36,556 bases of DNA from an uncultured bacterium (GCA_903898755.1 CAIUGT010000128.1:1-36556), one strand, 5' to 3'. Shown: positions 16,679 to 24,198, numbered from the stretch's first letter. Translations and numbers: made by a program. The notes: generated by a model from the sequence alone, not told the origin.

Positions 16679-16702
16679 ATTCCAGCCCGTGGAACACTTC
16701 TT

Positions 16703-17824
16703 ATGGCTGACCAAATGAAATTGATTTGCGACCGTGCCGCCTTTGTTGAAGCTGTGCAGATTGCCGCCGCCGTTGTTGCGACGCGTGGAAATGTGCCCGC
16801 TCTGCTTTGCATCAAGTTGACGGCGAAAGACAATCGTTTATACCTGCAAGCCGCCGACAAGGACATTGCGCTTGAAATTCCAGTGGCCAGCGTGGACGTG
16901 AAATCCCCAGGCGAGGCCCTTGTGCCGGCCGAGCGCTTGTCGCAAATCGCGCGCGAATGCGCGGGCACAACGTTGGCGTTTGAATCCAACAAATCTATTT
17001 TGTCCATCAAAGCCGATGGCATGCGCTTTAATGTCAACGGCTACGACCCGAAAGAATTTCCAGCGCCGCCGCAGTTGAATTCAAATCCTGAATGCACCGT
17101 CAGCGCCGCGACATTTCGCAAACTGGTTGGTCGAACTATTTTCGCGACCGCGGTTGAAAATAATCGCTACGCCATTGGCGGCGTGTTGATTGAACGCGTG
17201 GGCAAGCGCTTGCGCCTGGTGGGAACCGACGGTCGCCGTTTGGCTGTGGCCAAGGGCGATTGCATTTCAGCAACCGAAACCGATTCATCCGTGATTGTGC
17301 CTACAAAGGCGCTGAATTTACTCAACCGCTTGGCGATTGATCCAGAAGATCCAATCGAAATTTCAAAGGCGGACGGTCGCCTTGTGTTCACCATTGGCAG
17401 CGGCGCCGACGCCGCGAAGATGGTGACCAGTTTGATCGAGGGAACATTCCCGCCGTTTGATGATGTGATTCCCAAGGAACATGATCGCCGCGTGACATGC
17501 AATGTCGCGGCGCTGACCGCGGCCGTGCGTCGATCAAGTTTGTTGACCAGCGAACAAAGCAAAGGCGTGAAGATGAGTTTCACCGCCACGCAGTTGACGC
17601 TCTCAAGCAGTTCACCCGATGTTGGCGATTCCGAAATCACAATGCCACTGGAAGGTTTCCAAGGCGAGCCAATCGAAGTTGGTTTCAACCCTGGCTACAT
17701 TGTGGACGCGCTTAAAATTATCGACGCACCGGAAGTCATCATAGAGTTGAAAGCCACCAACAAGCCTGGTGTGCTTCGCATTGGCCAAGAGTTCACGTAT
17801 GTCATCATGCCACTGAATGTTTGA
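16703..17824 (+). CDS. dnaN: DNA polymerase III beta subunit (sliding clamp)
   Basis: Ring-forming processivity clamp that tethers replicative and repair polymerases to DNA. It has 373 residues, the usual length. Three clamp repeats are recognisable. The first starts with MKLICDRAAFVEAVQIAA. The central one includes KLVGRTIFATAVENNRYAIGGVL and the peptide-binding region LVGTDGRRLAV. The third includes LTAAVRRSSLLTSEQSKGV. The C-terminus ends with the typical VIMPLNV. The start could be 16703 or the in-frame ATG at 16715, which matches the usual MK- beginning; there is no Shine-Dalgarno to decide. dnaA and recF are not adjacent, so this is not the classical dnaA-dnaN locus. A terminator follows. 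Confidence 0.97.
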   Translation: MADQMKLICDRAAFVEAVQIAAAVVATRGNVPALLCIKLTAKDNRLYLQAADKDIALEIPVASVDVKSPGEALVPAERLSQIARECAGTTLAFESNKSILSIKADGMRFNVNGYDPKEFPAPPQLNSNPECTVSAATFRKLVGRTIFATAVENNRYAIGGVLIERVGKRLRLVGTDGRRLAVAKGDCISATETDSSVIVPTKALNLLNRLAIDPEDPIEISKADGRLVFTIGSGADAAKMVTSLIEGTFPPFDDVIPKEHDRRVTCNVAALTAAVRRSSLLTSEQSKGVKMSFTATQLTLSSSSPDVGDSEITMPLEGFQGEPIEVGFNPGYIVDALKIIDAPEVIIELKATNKPGVLRIGQEFTYVIMPLNV

Positions 17825-17846
17825 TTTCTGTTTCAAGCAAAAATAA

Positions 17847-17883
17847 AAGAAGCCCGACCGCAAGGCCGGGCTTCTTCTTTTTT
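17847..17883. terminator. Bidirectional intrinsic terminator between dnaN and redoxin gene
   Basis: AAGAAGCCCGACC, loop GCAA, GGCCGGGCTTCTT gives a 13-bp stem with one mismatch and a tetraloop, followed by CTTTTTT on the plus strand. The preceding AAAATAAAA gives a T-rich run on the minus strand, so it can end both convergent transcripts. Confidence 0.92.
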
Positions 17884-17903
17884 ACAATGAAATCAGCGGC
17901 AAA

Positions 17904-18590
17904 TTAGCCATTTTGACCCTTGGCGTACTTCACTCCGCAGCCATAGGACTTGGTCTTGTCGGGCGAAACTTTTTCGCCAGCCTTCAGTTGCGTAAGCGCG
18001 TTGATGACATAGTTGGTCTTGCCTGGGGTAGAGCCCCGATCGGAACTGTCATCAAAAGCGCCGCCGTACACAAGCGTGCCCTTTGAATCAATCACATACA
18101 CGGCGGGCGTGGTCTTGGCATCGAACATCTTTCCAATGACTCCACTGCCATCAATCACCTCGGCGTTGGCCACCACTTTGTTCTCGGCCAAGTAAGTGGC
18201 GGTTGCCTTTGGATCATTGGCCGTTGCAGCCGTGCTGTTGACCATGACAAACACAACATTGGGATCAATCACCTTGGCTTCGGCGATCATTTTGGTGACC
18301 AGACCAGCCTTGGTAATTCCAGCGCACACTGGGCAACCTGGATTGACCCATTCCATGACAACAGTTTTGCCGGAAAAGTCGCTGAATTGCATTGTCTTTC
18401 CGTTGACATCGGTCATGCTGAAATTTGGAACTTGCTCGCCAACCTTCACGCGCTTTTCTTTGGTGTCGGTGGTGTCGGCGGCCTTGTCGTGCTTCTTGTC
18501 CTTCTTGGTGTCGTCGGCCATGGCGAATGTGGCGGCGCCAAACAAAAGTGCGGAACTTGTAAGCAACGCAGTCAGACGTGAGTGCTTCAT
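17904..18590 (-). CDS. Exported thioredoxin-fold redoxin (AhpC/TSA-like)
   Basis: Secreted thiol-redox protein of 228 residues. A Sec signal peptide (about 1-25, cleavage near FAMA-DD) is followed by a charged Lys/Asp-rich linker (about 26-47). The thioredoxin-fold domain begins with VGEQVPNFSMTDVNGK, has the redox motif NPGCPVCAG (CPVC), and the cis-Pro segment KTTPAVYVID. A further cysteine occurs near the C-terminus (YGCGVKY), as in related planctomycete redoxins. It likely acts in the periplasm as a reductase or disulfide partner. The DsbD-alpha-like gene lies just upstream on the same strand, 103 bp away. AAGGAA, about 8 nt before the ATG, is a good Shine-Dalgarno. Confidence 0.87.
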   Translation of the reverse strand: MKHSRLTALLTSSALLFGAATFAMADDTKKDKKHDKAADTTDTKEKRVKVGEQVPNFSMTDVNGKTMQFSDFSGKTVVMEWVNPGCPVCAGITKAGLVTKMIAEAKVIDPNVVFVMVNSTAATANDPKATATYLAENKVVANAEVIDGSGVIGKMFDAKTTPAVYVIDSKGTLVYGGAFDDSSDRGSTPGKTNYVINALTQLKAGEKVSPDKTKSYGCGVKYAKGQNG

Positions 18591-18650
18591 GAAGTGATTC
18601 CTTTCGGGGTTTGGTGAAGAATAGAACTGAACAGAAAATATTGACTGTGC

Positions 18651-18656
18651 AGTATA
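18651..18656 (-). promoter_or_regulatory. Candidate -10 box (TATACT) of redoxin gene
   Basis: TATACT, five of six consensus positions, lies about 60 nt before the ATG at 18590 on the minus strand, giving a leader of about 50 nt with an AAGGAA ribosome site. No clear -35 is seen. It suggests redoxin can be transcribed separately from the upstream DsbD-like gene. Confidence 0.4.
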
Positions 18657-18693
18657 GCCCGCTTGCCGTGGCCAACTGCGTTTGACAAGACAA

Positions 18694-19617
18694 TTAGGGT
18701 TGAGAAGCCTTGATGTTCAATGGAAGGCGAATCATTTCGCAACGATCGCTGTTTGATTGGCCGAACAAAAGCAACCCTTTGAATACAATTGGCTTGCCCA
18801 GCGCATTGTGCGGCTGAATTTCTATTGGAATGTTGAGCGATATTTTTCCTTCGGACACGGCCGCTTGAAATGGCCCGGCGGACTTGAGTGACGCGCCGGG
18901 CATGACATCGGGAATAAATTGCGCCGTAGTTGTGGCCATGCTTTTCGACGCGGCGCTGGAAGTGCTGCCAGAAATTGTGATGGTTTGATCTTTGGAATTG
19001 AACGTTGCCGTTGCGCCCACAGTGGGAAACGAGCGCCCAAGCCGCACGTCACCCGCCGCAGGAATTTCACCAGTTGCCGCCGCAAATTCCAAGTGCGCTC
19101 GACCAATTTCACAGTGATCTTTGCAAGTCATCCATGAAAGATCGAGCGAACACGCCGGCGCGGTGACGCCCGCTGGTCCCTGAATAGGCAAGAGCCATTC
19201 CCAGGAAGTGTCATAGATAAATTCCGTGTCGTCGACGGTTTTTAGAATGGAGGGCCGCGGAAAAATAGGCTCCGACAATGTCCATGCATCTTTGGCGCGC
19301 AGTTGCGCGAGTGGCGGCGCACCGCTTTCGCCAGGATTTTCCCAGTACATGTGCCAACCATTTGCAATTTCAAAACGCACAACCGCCGCGGTTTGGCCGT
19401 TGGCAAGTTTCACCCACCCCGCCGCTGTGGCCTTCACTGGAGTCTTGTCATTGACCACTTCAGCGGTTGCGGAGTTGAGCGCGGCCTCGGGCTTGAAACT
19501 TGGCGCTGCGGGAATTGTTTGTGTGGCTGCCACGGCGGGCTTGAAATTTAAAAAAACTTGAGAAGCGGCGCCAAGCATGCACACGGTCAACATTAGAAAT
19601 CGAAAGCGAATGATCAT
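18694..19617 (-). CDS. Exported DsbD N-terminal (alpha)-domain-like protein
   Basis: A 307-residue periplasmic protein related to the N-terminal immunoglobulin-like domain of the disulfide reductase DsbD (PF11412 type), without the membrane and thioredoxin domains. A signal peptide covers about 1-31 (hydrophobic core FLMLTVCMLGAASQVFL). Family landmarks are VRFEIANGWHMYWENPGESG, LPRPSILKT-like FPRPSILKTV, and the cysteine region LSWMTCKDHCEIG, which carries the candidate redox pair CxxxC. The C-terminal third is a beta-rich domain. The start at 19617 is chosen; the open frame runs 104 codons further, but that region lacks coding character, crosses the divergent rhodanese gene and would bury the signal peptide. 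TATGCT lies 8 nt upstream. The redoxin gene follows. Confidence 0.82.
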   Translation of the reverse strand: MIIRFRFLMLTVCMLGAASQVFLNFKPAVAATQTIPAAPSFKPEAALNSATAEVVNDKTPVKATAAGWVKLANGQTAAVVRFEIANGWHMYWENPGESGAPPLAQLRAKDAWTLSEPIFPRPSILKTVDDTEFIYDTSWEWLLPIQGPAGVTAPACSLDLSWMTCKDHCEIGRAHLEFAAATGEIPAAGDVRLGRSFPTVGATATFNSKDQTITISGSTSSAASKSMATTTAQFIPDVMPGASLKSAGPFQAAVSEGKISLNIPIEIQPHNALGKPIVFKGLLLFGQSNSDRCEMIRLPLNIKASQP

Positions 19618-19696
19618 TGAATGAAAGCATAGACATGCCGCGGCAAATTTTACACAACTTTCAAAGGGCACGAGAAGTGAAAATGTATTTTCGCAG

Positions 19697-19725
19697 TTGC
19701 CTAGCGCGCCAAATGCGGTGACAAT
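19697..19725 (+). promoter_or_regulatory. Promoter TTGCCT-17-GACAAT, leaderless rhodanese-like gene
   Basis: TTGCCT (19697-19702) and GACAAT (19720-19725) are separated by 17 bp, and the -10 ends 6 nt before the ATG at 19732. It is one of the few leaderless candidates here with a reasonable -35. Confidence 0.55.
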
Positions 19726-19731
19726 GAAATC

Positions 19732-20196
19732 ATGAGAACCCTTGCCACTGTTTGCATTGCGATTTTGGCGGCCACCGCGTGCACAAAAAGCACCAGCGAT
19801 AAAAATATCACCTATGTGACGCCGTTTAAGGCGGTTGAACTTATGAATGATCCCGGCAGCATGCTCAAGCGCGCGCCCGTCAGCGTGTGGGTTGATCCGC
19901 GCAGTCCAGAAAAATACGCCGAGGGACATATTCCTGGCGCGATTAATTTGCCGTTCCCGCGCATGACGGCGGAGGCGGGTCTTGTGCTTGGCAAGTACGA
20001 CCAGTTTGTTGTGTACGACACTTCATACGACGACACCATTGCCAAAGCGGCAAGCAAGCGCCTTATTGAACTTGACTTCAGCGATGTCTACACGCTTGAA
20101 GGCGGTCTGAAGGCGTGGACGCGCGATGGTAATCCGCTTGAAACTGGATTTCCTGCGCCGCCAAGCGCGCCAGCGAAAGCACCCGCTCCGCAATAA
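19732..20196 (+). CDS. Rhodanese-like lipoprotein lacking the catalytic cysteine
   Basis: A 154-residue lipoprotein: signal peptide with lipobox LAATAC, Cys17 being the predicted lipidation site. One rhodanese domain covers about residues 30-140, with VDPRSPEKYAEGHIPGAINLP (split around HIPGAINLP) and the C-terminal YTLEGGLKAWTRDGNPLE. The position of the sulfur-carrying Cys in the motif VVYC is Asp here (FVVYDTSYDDT), and the usual CxxGxRS loop is absent, so sulfur transfer is unlikely. It may be a binding or regulatory module. The C-terminus is Pro/Ala-rich. It is divergent from the DsbD-alpha-like gene with 114 bp between start codons, suggesting a common envelope redox context. Confidence 0.85.
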   Translation: MRTLATVCIAILAATACTKSTSDKNITYVTPFKAVELMNDPGSMLKRAPVSVWVDPRSPEKYAEGHIPGAINLPFPRMTAEAGLVLGKYDQFVVYDTSYDDTIAKAASKRLIELDFSDVYTLEGGLKAWTRDGNPLETGFPAPPSAPAKAPAPQ

Positions 20197-20223
20197 TTTT
20201 TCATTCGCAGATGGTGCTTGCGC

Positions 20224-20249
20224 ATTGCGTCATTTCACAATGACGCAAT
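20224..20249. terminator. Perfect 11-bp hairpin between rhodanese-like gene and atpG
   Basis: ATTGCGTCATT, loop TCAC, AATGACGCAAT lies in the 132-bp gap between two convergent genes. No T-run follows on either strand, so it would be a non-canonical or Rho-assisted terminator or an mRNA 3'-end stabiliser. Confidence 0.5.
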
Positions 20250-20328
20250 TGCAACTCAATTGAAAATGAGCGCCACTATCTGAAGTGAAAATCTGAAACA
20301 CGGTCCACCCTATGCAGCGCTTGTGAAT

Positions 20329-21204
20329 TTATTCCAAAGCGGCGGCGCCAGAAATAATTTCCGTGAGCTCGGTTGTAATGCGACCTTGACGCGCGCGGTT
20401 GTAACTGCGGTGCAAGGATTTCGCGATTCCAGAAGCGTTGTCTGTGGCGGCCTTCATGGCGATCATGCGCATGACATTTTCGCTGACGATGGCGTCAATG
20501 ACGGCTTGGAACAAACTTATTTTCACGGCGCGCGGCAACAAATCGTTCAGCAATTCGCTGGCATTTGGACTGAATTCGTATAGCGACTCGCTGCTCTTGA
20601 CGTCGCTCTTTGCGGCGGCGGGGACGCGCATTGGCAGCAATTGCATGGTCTCTGGAACCTGCTTGCTGTTGCTGACAAATTTCATGTAGACCACTCGGCA
20701 CGCGTCGTATTGACCCGCGAGATACTCGCTCATCAAACGCTCAGCCAGTGGCTCCACCATTTCAAATGTTGGTCGATCACCAAATTGGTGCTTCTGTGCG
20801 ACAGGAATTTTTTGAAACTTAAAAAACGCCGTCGCTTTTTTGCCGATGGTTTCAACAACGCTTTCGGCGTTGCGACTTTTGACGCCCTTCAAAGCGATGA
20901 GCGAAGTGCGCAGGACATGTCCGTTGTAGGCGCCGCACAATCCACGATCGCTTGCAATGACAAGAATGAGTTCTTTGCCGGCTGGCTTTGCAGGAGCAAG
21001 ACAGAGCGGATGACTTTCATCACCAGCGCGCGCCGCGACTTCGGCAACCAACTCACGAATACGCTCCATATATGGCCGACTGGCTTTCGCGCGCGCAAGA
21101 CTTGCGGTGAACTTCGCCGTGGCGATCATCTGCATCGTTTTGGTGATGCGTTGAATCGTTCGGACAGCGACCATTCGTTTTTTAATTTCGCGGATCTGCG
21201 CCAT
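20329..21204 (-). CDS. atpG: F1Fo ATP synthase gamma subunit
   Basis: Central rotor stalk of F1, coupling proton flow to catalysis. It has 291 residues, normal for AtpG. The N-terminal helix shows the family start AQIREIKKRMVAVRTIQRITKTMQMIATAKF (read here in parts: IREIKKRMVAVRTIQ, ITKTMQMIATAKF). The Rossmann-like middle contains LILVIASDRGLCGAYNGHV, and the C-terminal helix has MRMIAMKAATDNAS and NRARQGRITTELTEIISGAAAL. All are intact. atpA, atpD and atpC are not neighbours: the upstream gene is a metallo-hydrolase and the downstream gene is convergent. TAAACT lies 9 nt before the ATG. Confidence 0.96.
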   Translation of the reverse strand: MAQIREIKKRMVAVRTIQRITKTMQMIATAKFTASLARAKASRPYMERIRELVAEVAARAGDESHPLCLAPAKPAGKELILVIASDRGLCGAYNGHVLRTSLIALKGVKSRNAESVVETIGKKATAFFKFQKIPVAQKHQFGDRPTFEMVEPLAERLMSEYLAGQYDACRVVYMKFVSNSKQVPETMQLLPMRVPAAAKSDVKSSESLYEFSPNASELLNDLLPRAVKISLFQAVIDAIVSENVMRMIAMKAATDNASGIAKSLHRSYNRARQGRITTELTEIISGAAALE

Positions 21205-21255
21205 GGGGCAAGAAGTTTAGCGAATTTTTGGCGGCGGGCACGCGTGCGTTCGAGG

Positions 21256-22077
21256 CTAGGAAATCTTCATCGAGTCAAAGCCCAGGCGCATGCCGGATGG
21301 CAGAGTGGGGTCAAACTCGCCATGAAGAAGATCATGGGTCATATGCACGAAAATCGTTTGTTTTGCCGCAATTTTCTCGGCCGTTGCAATGGCCTGATCG
21401 CACGTGAAATGCGTCGGATGGGCGCGCGGGCGCAGCATGTCCAGAATGAGCGTGTTGATGCCCTCTAGAAACGGCCAACTCTCATTTGGAATGTGGTTCA
21501 CGTCGGTGCAATAGGCGATGGGAAATAGTGGATCGGCATTCGGTGAATCAAAGCGCCAGCCAAGAATGGGCAGGCGGCCGTGCATCAACGTGAAGGCGGT
21601 GGCGGAAATTCCGTGCAAGTTCAGTTGCGTGCCGTGCTCCACGCGTTGTTGCGTGAGCGAGGCGACAAAGGAATCATTTTTATTCTCCTTGCGGAAAAAA
21701 ATGTGGCGATAGACGCGCTCAAGTTGCTCCCATGTTTCATTGTCGGCGTACACCGGAATCGGCTGGCGCATCATGGCGTTATAGCGGCGCACTTCATCAA
21801 GGCCAAAGACGTGGTCGACATGTCCATGCGTGATCAAGATCGCGTCGCAGCGATCAATGCCCGCGCGCAAACTTTGCTCGCGGTGGTCGGGCGGAACATC
21901 GATCAAGATCACGCGCGGCTGGCCAGTGGCGTCAGTGAATTGCAACATGGCGCCTGTGCGCAAACGTTTATCACGCGGGTCGGTGCTTTGACATGTGGCG
22001 CAGCCGCAACCAATCACGGGCACGCCAGAACTTGTTCCAGTTCCAAGCAAGGTGAGCGCGGCGTTCAAATGATTCAC
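21256..22077 (-). CDS. Metallo-beta-lactamase-fold hydrolase (PhnP-like)
   Basis: A 273-residue MBL-fold phosphodiesterase-like protein. It begins with LTLLGTGTSSGVPVIGCGCATC, a pattern seen in PhnP-like proteins where the GCxCxxC cysteines bind a structural zinc. The metal motif THGHVDHVFGLDEVRRYNA follows, with later ligands in LMHG, YCTDVNHIP and FVHMTHD. Substrate is unknown; PhnP acts on cyclic phosphodiesters, and other relatives on nucleotides or lipoate/quinone precursors. There is no phosphonate operon nearby. The start is GTG (22077); no TAnnnT box or Shine-Dalgarno supports it strongly. It lies upstream of atpG on the same strand, with a 51-bp gap. Confidence 0.85.
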   Translation of the reverse strand: MNHLNAALTLLGTGTSSGVPVIGCGCATCQSTDPRDKRLRTGAMLQFTDATGQPRVILIDVPPDHREQSLRAGIDRCDAILITHGHVDHVFGLDEVRRYNAMMRQPIPVYADNETWEQLERVYRHIFFRKENKNDSFVASLTQQRVEHGTQLNLHGISATAFTLMHGRLPILGWRFDSPNADPLFPIAYCTDVNHIPNESWPFLEGINTLILDMLRPRAHPTHFTCDQAIATAEKIAAKQTIFVHMTHDLLHGEFDPTLPSGMRLGFDSMKIS

Positions 22078-22134
22078 AAGAGTTCGCGCCCCGAAATTTG
22101 TGGTGAACGCACAGTCATATGAACCGCGTCAAAT

Positions 22135-22197
22135 TTTTTTGAGAAAACAACATCATGTGGCATGGCCAAAGTTTTTTGCGAAAACAACATCATGCGG
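22135..22197. repeat. Two near-identical 26-bp direct repeats at the thiE 3' end
   Basis: Positions 22135-22160 and 22172-22197 agree at 24 of 26 bases, with a period of 37 bp. Both contain GAAAACAACATCATG preceded by a run of six T. The right copy includes the stop codon of thiE; the left lies in the spacer before the MBL gene. A weaker partial echo (GCGAAAGTTTTTCG) occurs inside thiE near 22220. Confidence 0.7.
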
Positions 22198-23245
22198 AAG
22201 CGTGCTCAGATGTGTGTGGCGAAAGTTTTTCGAGCAAGTGCGCAACAACGGCCGCGGGATTGCTTGCGCCACAGACCGCGCCGCTGACGGCCACGCCGCG
22301 GCAACCCACGGCGGTCAATTGTTCAATGTTTTGCAGGGAAATTCCACCGATCGCAAGGTGCGGCACGTGCGGATAATGACGAATGAACTCCGCCACAAGC
22401 GCCACGCCACACGGTGCGCGATCGGGTTTCAATTGCGTGGCAAAGATGGCGCCCACACCGCACACATCCGCGCCTTCCGTCACAGCGGCTAATGCTTCGG
22501 CGGCGTTGTGCGTGCTGGCGCCAATGAGCAAATTCGTGCCAGCAAGTTTGCGCGCGGCACGAATGGACAAATCTCCAGTGCCCAAGTGAACGCCATCGGC
22601 GCCGCTGGCCAGCGCAATGTCAACGCGGTCATTCACGATCACTCGCGCGTTGGTGGGGCGCGCCACTTCCATAATTTTTTCAACGCGCGCGATCAAGTCG
22701 CGGTCGGACATATTTTTCTCGCGCACTTGAATCATGTCGGCGCCGCCATCAAGCGCACCGCGCAGCACATCCATCCATGGAAGTTTGCACAGCGACTCGG
22801 TCAGCAATACGCACACGCGTGGCTGAAAGCGCGCGGACGAACCAAACGCAAGAATGGCGTCGCGTTCCAAGTCGTACATGGCGTAGCGCATGGCGGCGAT
22901 CTGTTGGGCGAATGCGCCATCAAGAATTTTTCCAACTTCCTCCAGCGTTCGCAGCGCCTCAATCACGCGCTTGCCAGCGGCCACCGCAACGGCGCGCACA
23001 TCGCCGCGCTGAAATTCTTGAGGCGTGTGCGCATGTTGGCCCGCGTCGCCCGCCGCGTCGCGGTGCGCCTCCAACAATCCCGCGGGAAATCGATCAAATG
23101 CCGCGCGCAATTGGTGGCGCAACGCCTTGGCGCGCCGCAATAAATCCGCATGATCAAGCGAAAATCGAAGAACATCCTCCAACGTTCGCAAGCCTTCGCG
23201 CGCACGATTACCCGCGGCGTCAATGATTCGATGTTCACTTCGCAT
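22190..23245 (-). CDS. thiE: ThiD2-ThiE fusion, thiamine-phosphate synthase
   Basis: A 351-residue fusion. The C-terminal half (about 150-340) is ThiE, which joins HMP-pyrophosphate and HET-phosphate to thiamine phosphate. Visible are MIQVREKNMSDRDL, VNDRVDIALASGADGVHLG, LLIGASTHNAAEALAA, and LAIGGISLQNI. The N-terminal half (about 1-145) matches the all-helical ThiD2 type: RIIDAAGNRAREGLRTLEDVLRF (in parts) and, repeated later, RVIEALRTLEEVGK. ThiD2 has been proposed as an alternative HMP-phosphate kinase. The start at 23245 (MRSEHRI) is supported by TACTCT 6 nt upstream; a longer frame to 23329 has no such signal. No other thi genes are nearby and I recognised no TPP riboswitch. Confidence 0.92.
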   Translation of the reverse strand: MRSEHRIIDAAGNRAREGLRTLEDVLRFSLDHADLLRRAKALRHQLRAAFDRFPAGLLEAHRDAAGDAGQHAHTPQEFQRGDVRAVAVAAGKRVIEALRTLEEVGKILDGAFAQQIAAMRYAMYDLERDAILAFGSSARFQPRVCVLLTESLCKLPWMDVLRGALDGGADMIQVREKNMSDRDLIARVEKIMEVARPTNARVIVNDRVDIALASGADGVHLGTGDLSIRAARKLAGTNLLIGASTHNAAEALAAVTEGADVCGVGAIFATQLKPDRAPCGVALVAEFIRHYPHVPHLAIGGISLQNIEQLTAVGCRGVAVSGAVCGASNPAAVVAHLLEKLSPHTSEHASA

Positions 23246-23251
23246 GGAGCA

Positions 23252-23257
23252 AGAGTA
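23252..23257 (-). promoter_or_regulatory. Putative -10 box (TACTCT), leaderless thiE
   Basis: TACTCT on the minus strand ends 6 nt before the ATG at 23245. The same hexamer at the same spacing precedes the M50 protease gene. Confidence 0.55.
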
Positions 23258-23378
23258 CGCAATCCGCGAAGCAATTTCATGGTGAAGTTCATGTCCAAGG
23301 CGCTCGCTCTGAACACTGAGCGAACGCAATCTAAAAACAAATTGAATTTCACATGTGGCGCAATGCGCCGCCGCGCCC

Positions 23379-23384
23379 TATTGT
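23379..23384 (+). promoter_or_regulatory. Putative -10 box (TATTGT), leaderless long form of superoxide dismutase
   Basis: TATTGT ends 7 nt before the ATG at 23392. It supports that start over the in-frame ATG at 23353. Confidence 0.5.
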
Positions 23385-23391
23385 TGGCGAC

Positions 23392-24180
23392 ATGTCCGAC
23401 GCAGCAAACCGCCGAAGCTTTTTGCGCCACTCCCTTGTTGGGCTTGGCGCGTTCACGGCGCTGTCCTCGCAGGGAATCTCGCAAACTTTACGCGCGGCGA
23501 ACAGTAGCGCCGCACCATCAACTCAACCCACAACTCAGAAGGAGCAACACATGCCATTCACACTTCCAAGTCTTCCGTATCCGGAGGCCGCGCTTGAGCC
23601 ATCGATTGATTCACAGACCATGATCATTCATCGCACCAAGCACCATCAGGCATATGTCGACAATTTAAACAAGGCCCTTGAAGGGCAAGCCGATCTGCAA
23701 AATAAAACAATCGAGGAATTGTGTGCCTCGCTGCCATCATTGCCAGAAGCCATTCGTGGCGCGGTACGCAACAACGGCGGCGGACATTTCAACCACAGCA
23801 TGTTCTGGCAAATCATGGCGCCAGCAGGCAGCGGCGGCGCGCCAAGCGCGGAATTGAGCGCGGCCATTACAAAAACTTTTGGCACCATGGAAGATTTCAA
23901 AGCCAAACTTGCCGACGGTGGCATGAAACGCTTCGGCAGTGGTTGGTCTTGGCTGATTGTCAAACCAGGCGGAGCGCTTGAAGTGGTCAGCACCGCGAAT
24001 CAGGACAATCCGCTAATGAAGGGAACCATTGACACGCTTGGCACGCCCATTCTTGGCGTGGATGTGTGGGAGCACGCGTACTACTTGAAGTACCAGAATC
24101 GCCGCGCCGATTACTTGAAGAGTTGGTGGGACGTGGTGAATTGGAACGAAGTGAACAAGCGTTTCGCCGCGGCAAAGTGA
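23392..24180 (+). CDS. sodA: Fe/Mn superoxide dismutase with Tat-type leader
   Basis: Converts superoxide to hydrogen peroxide and oxygen. The frame encodes 262 residues: a 53-residue leader with a Tat motif ([14 protein letters not shown], Arg7-Arg8) and then a standard SOD of 209 residues. Metal ligands are visible in [12 protein letters not shown] (His), [11 protein letters not shown] (His), and [11 protein letters not shown] (Asp and His). GSGWSWLIV and [10 protein letters not shown] resemble the manganese-type enzyme, although metal choice cannot be proven from sequence. An in-frame internal ATG at 23551 with a strong AAGGAG would produce the leaderless cytosolic enzyme. Thus the gene may make an exported and a cytosolic form. 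A terminator follows. Confidence 0.93.
   Translation: MSDAANRRSFLRHSLVGLGAFTALSSQGISQTLRAANSSAAPSTQPTTQKEQHMPFTLPSLPYPEAALEPSIDSQTMIIHRTKHHQAYVDNLNKALEGQADLQNKTIEELCASLPSLPEAIRGAVRNNGGGHFNHSMFWQIMAPAGSGGAPSAELSAAITKTFGTMEDFKAKLADGGMKRFGSGWSWLIVKPGGALEVVSTANQDNPLMKGTIDTLGTPILGVDVWEHAYYLKYQNRRADYLKSWWDVVNWNEVNKRFAAAK
23539..23544 (+). promoter_or_regulatory. Internal Shine-Dalgarno (AAGGAG) inside sod reading frame
   Basis: AAGGAG stands 6 nt before the in-frame ATG at 23551, exactly where the mature SOD fold begins ([11 protein letters not shown]). It is the best ribosome site seen at this locus and would initiate a 209-residue cytosolic form. Confidence 0.75.
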
Positions 24181-24198
24181 GCTGATTCAGTCAAACCA

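Noticed and set aside
16579-16703. Replication origin next to dnaN
   Set aside because: I see no cluster of DnaA boxes (TTATCCACA-like) and neither dnaA nor recF is adjacent.
19618-19929. N-terminal extension of the DsbD-alpha-like frame by 104 codons
   Set aside because: It would cover the divergent rhodanese start, has no coding character and would place a good signal peptide in the interior.
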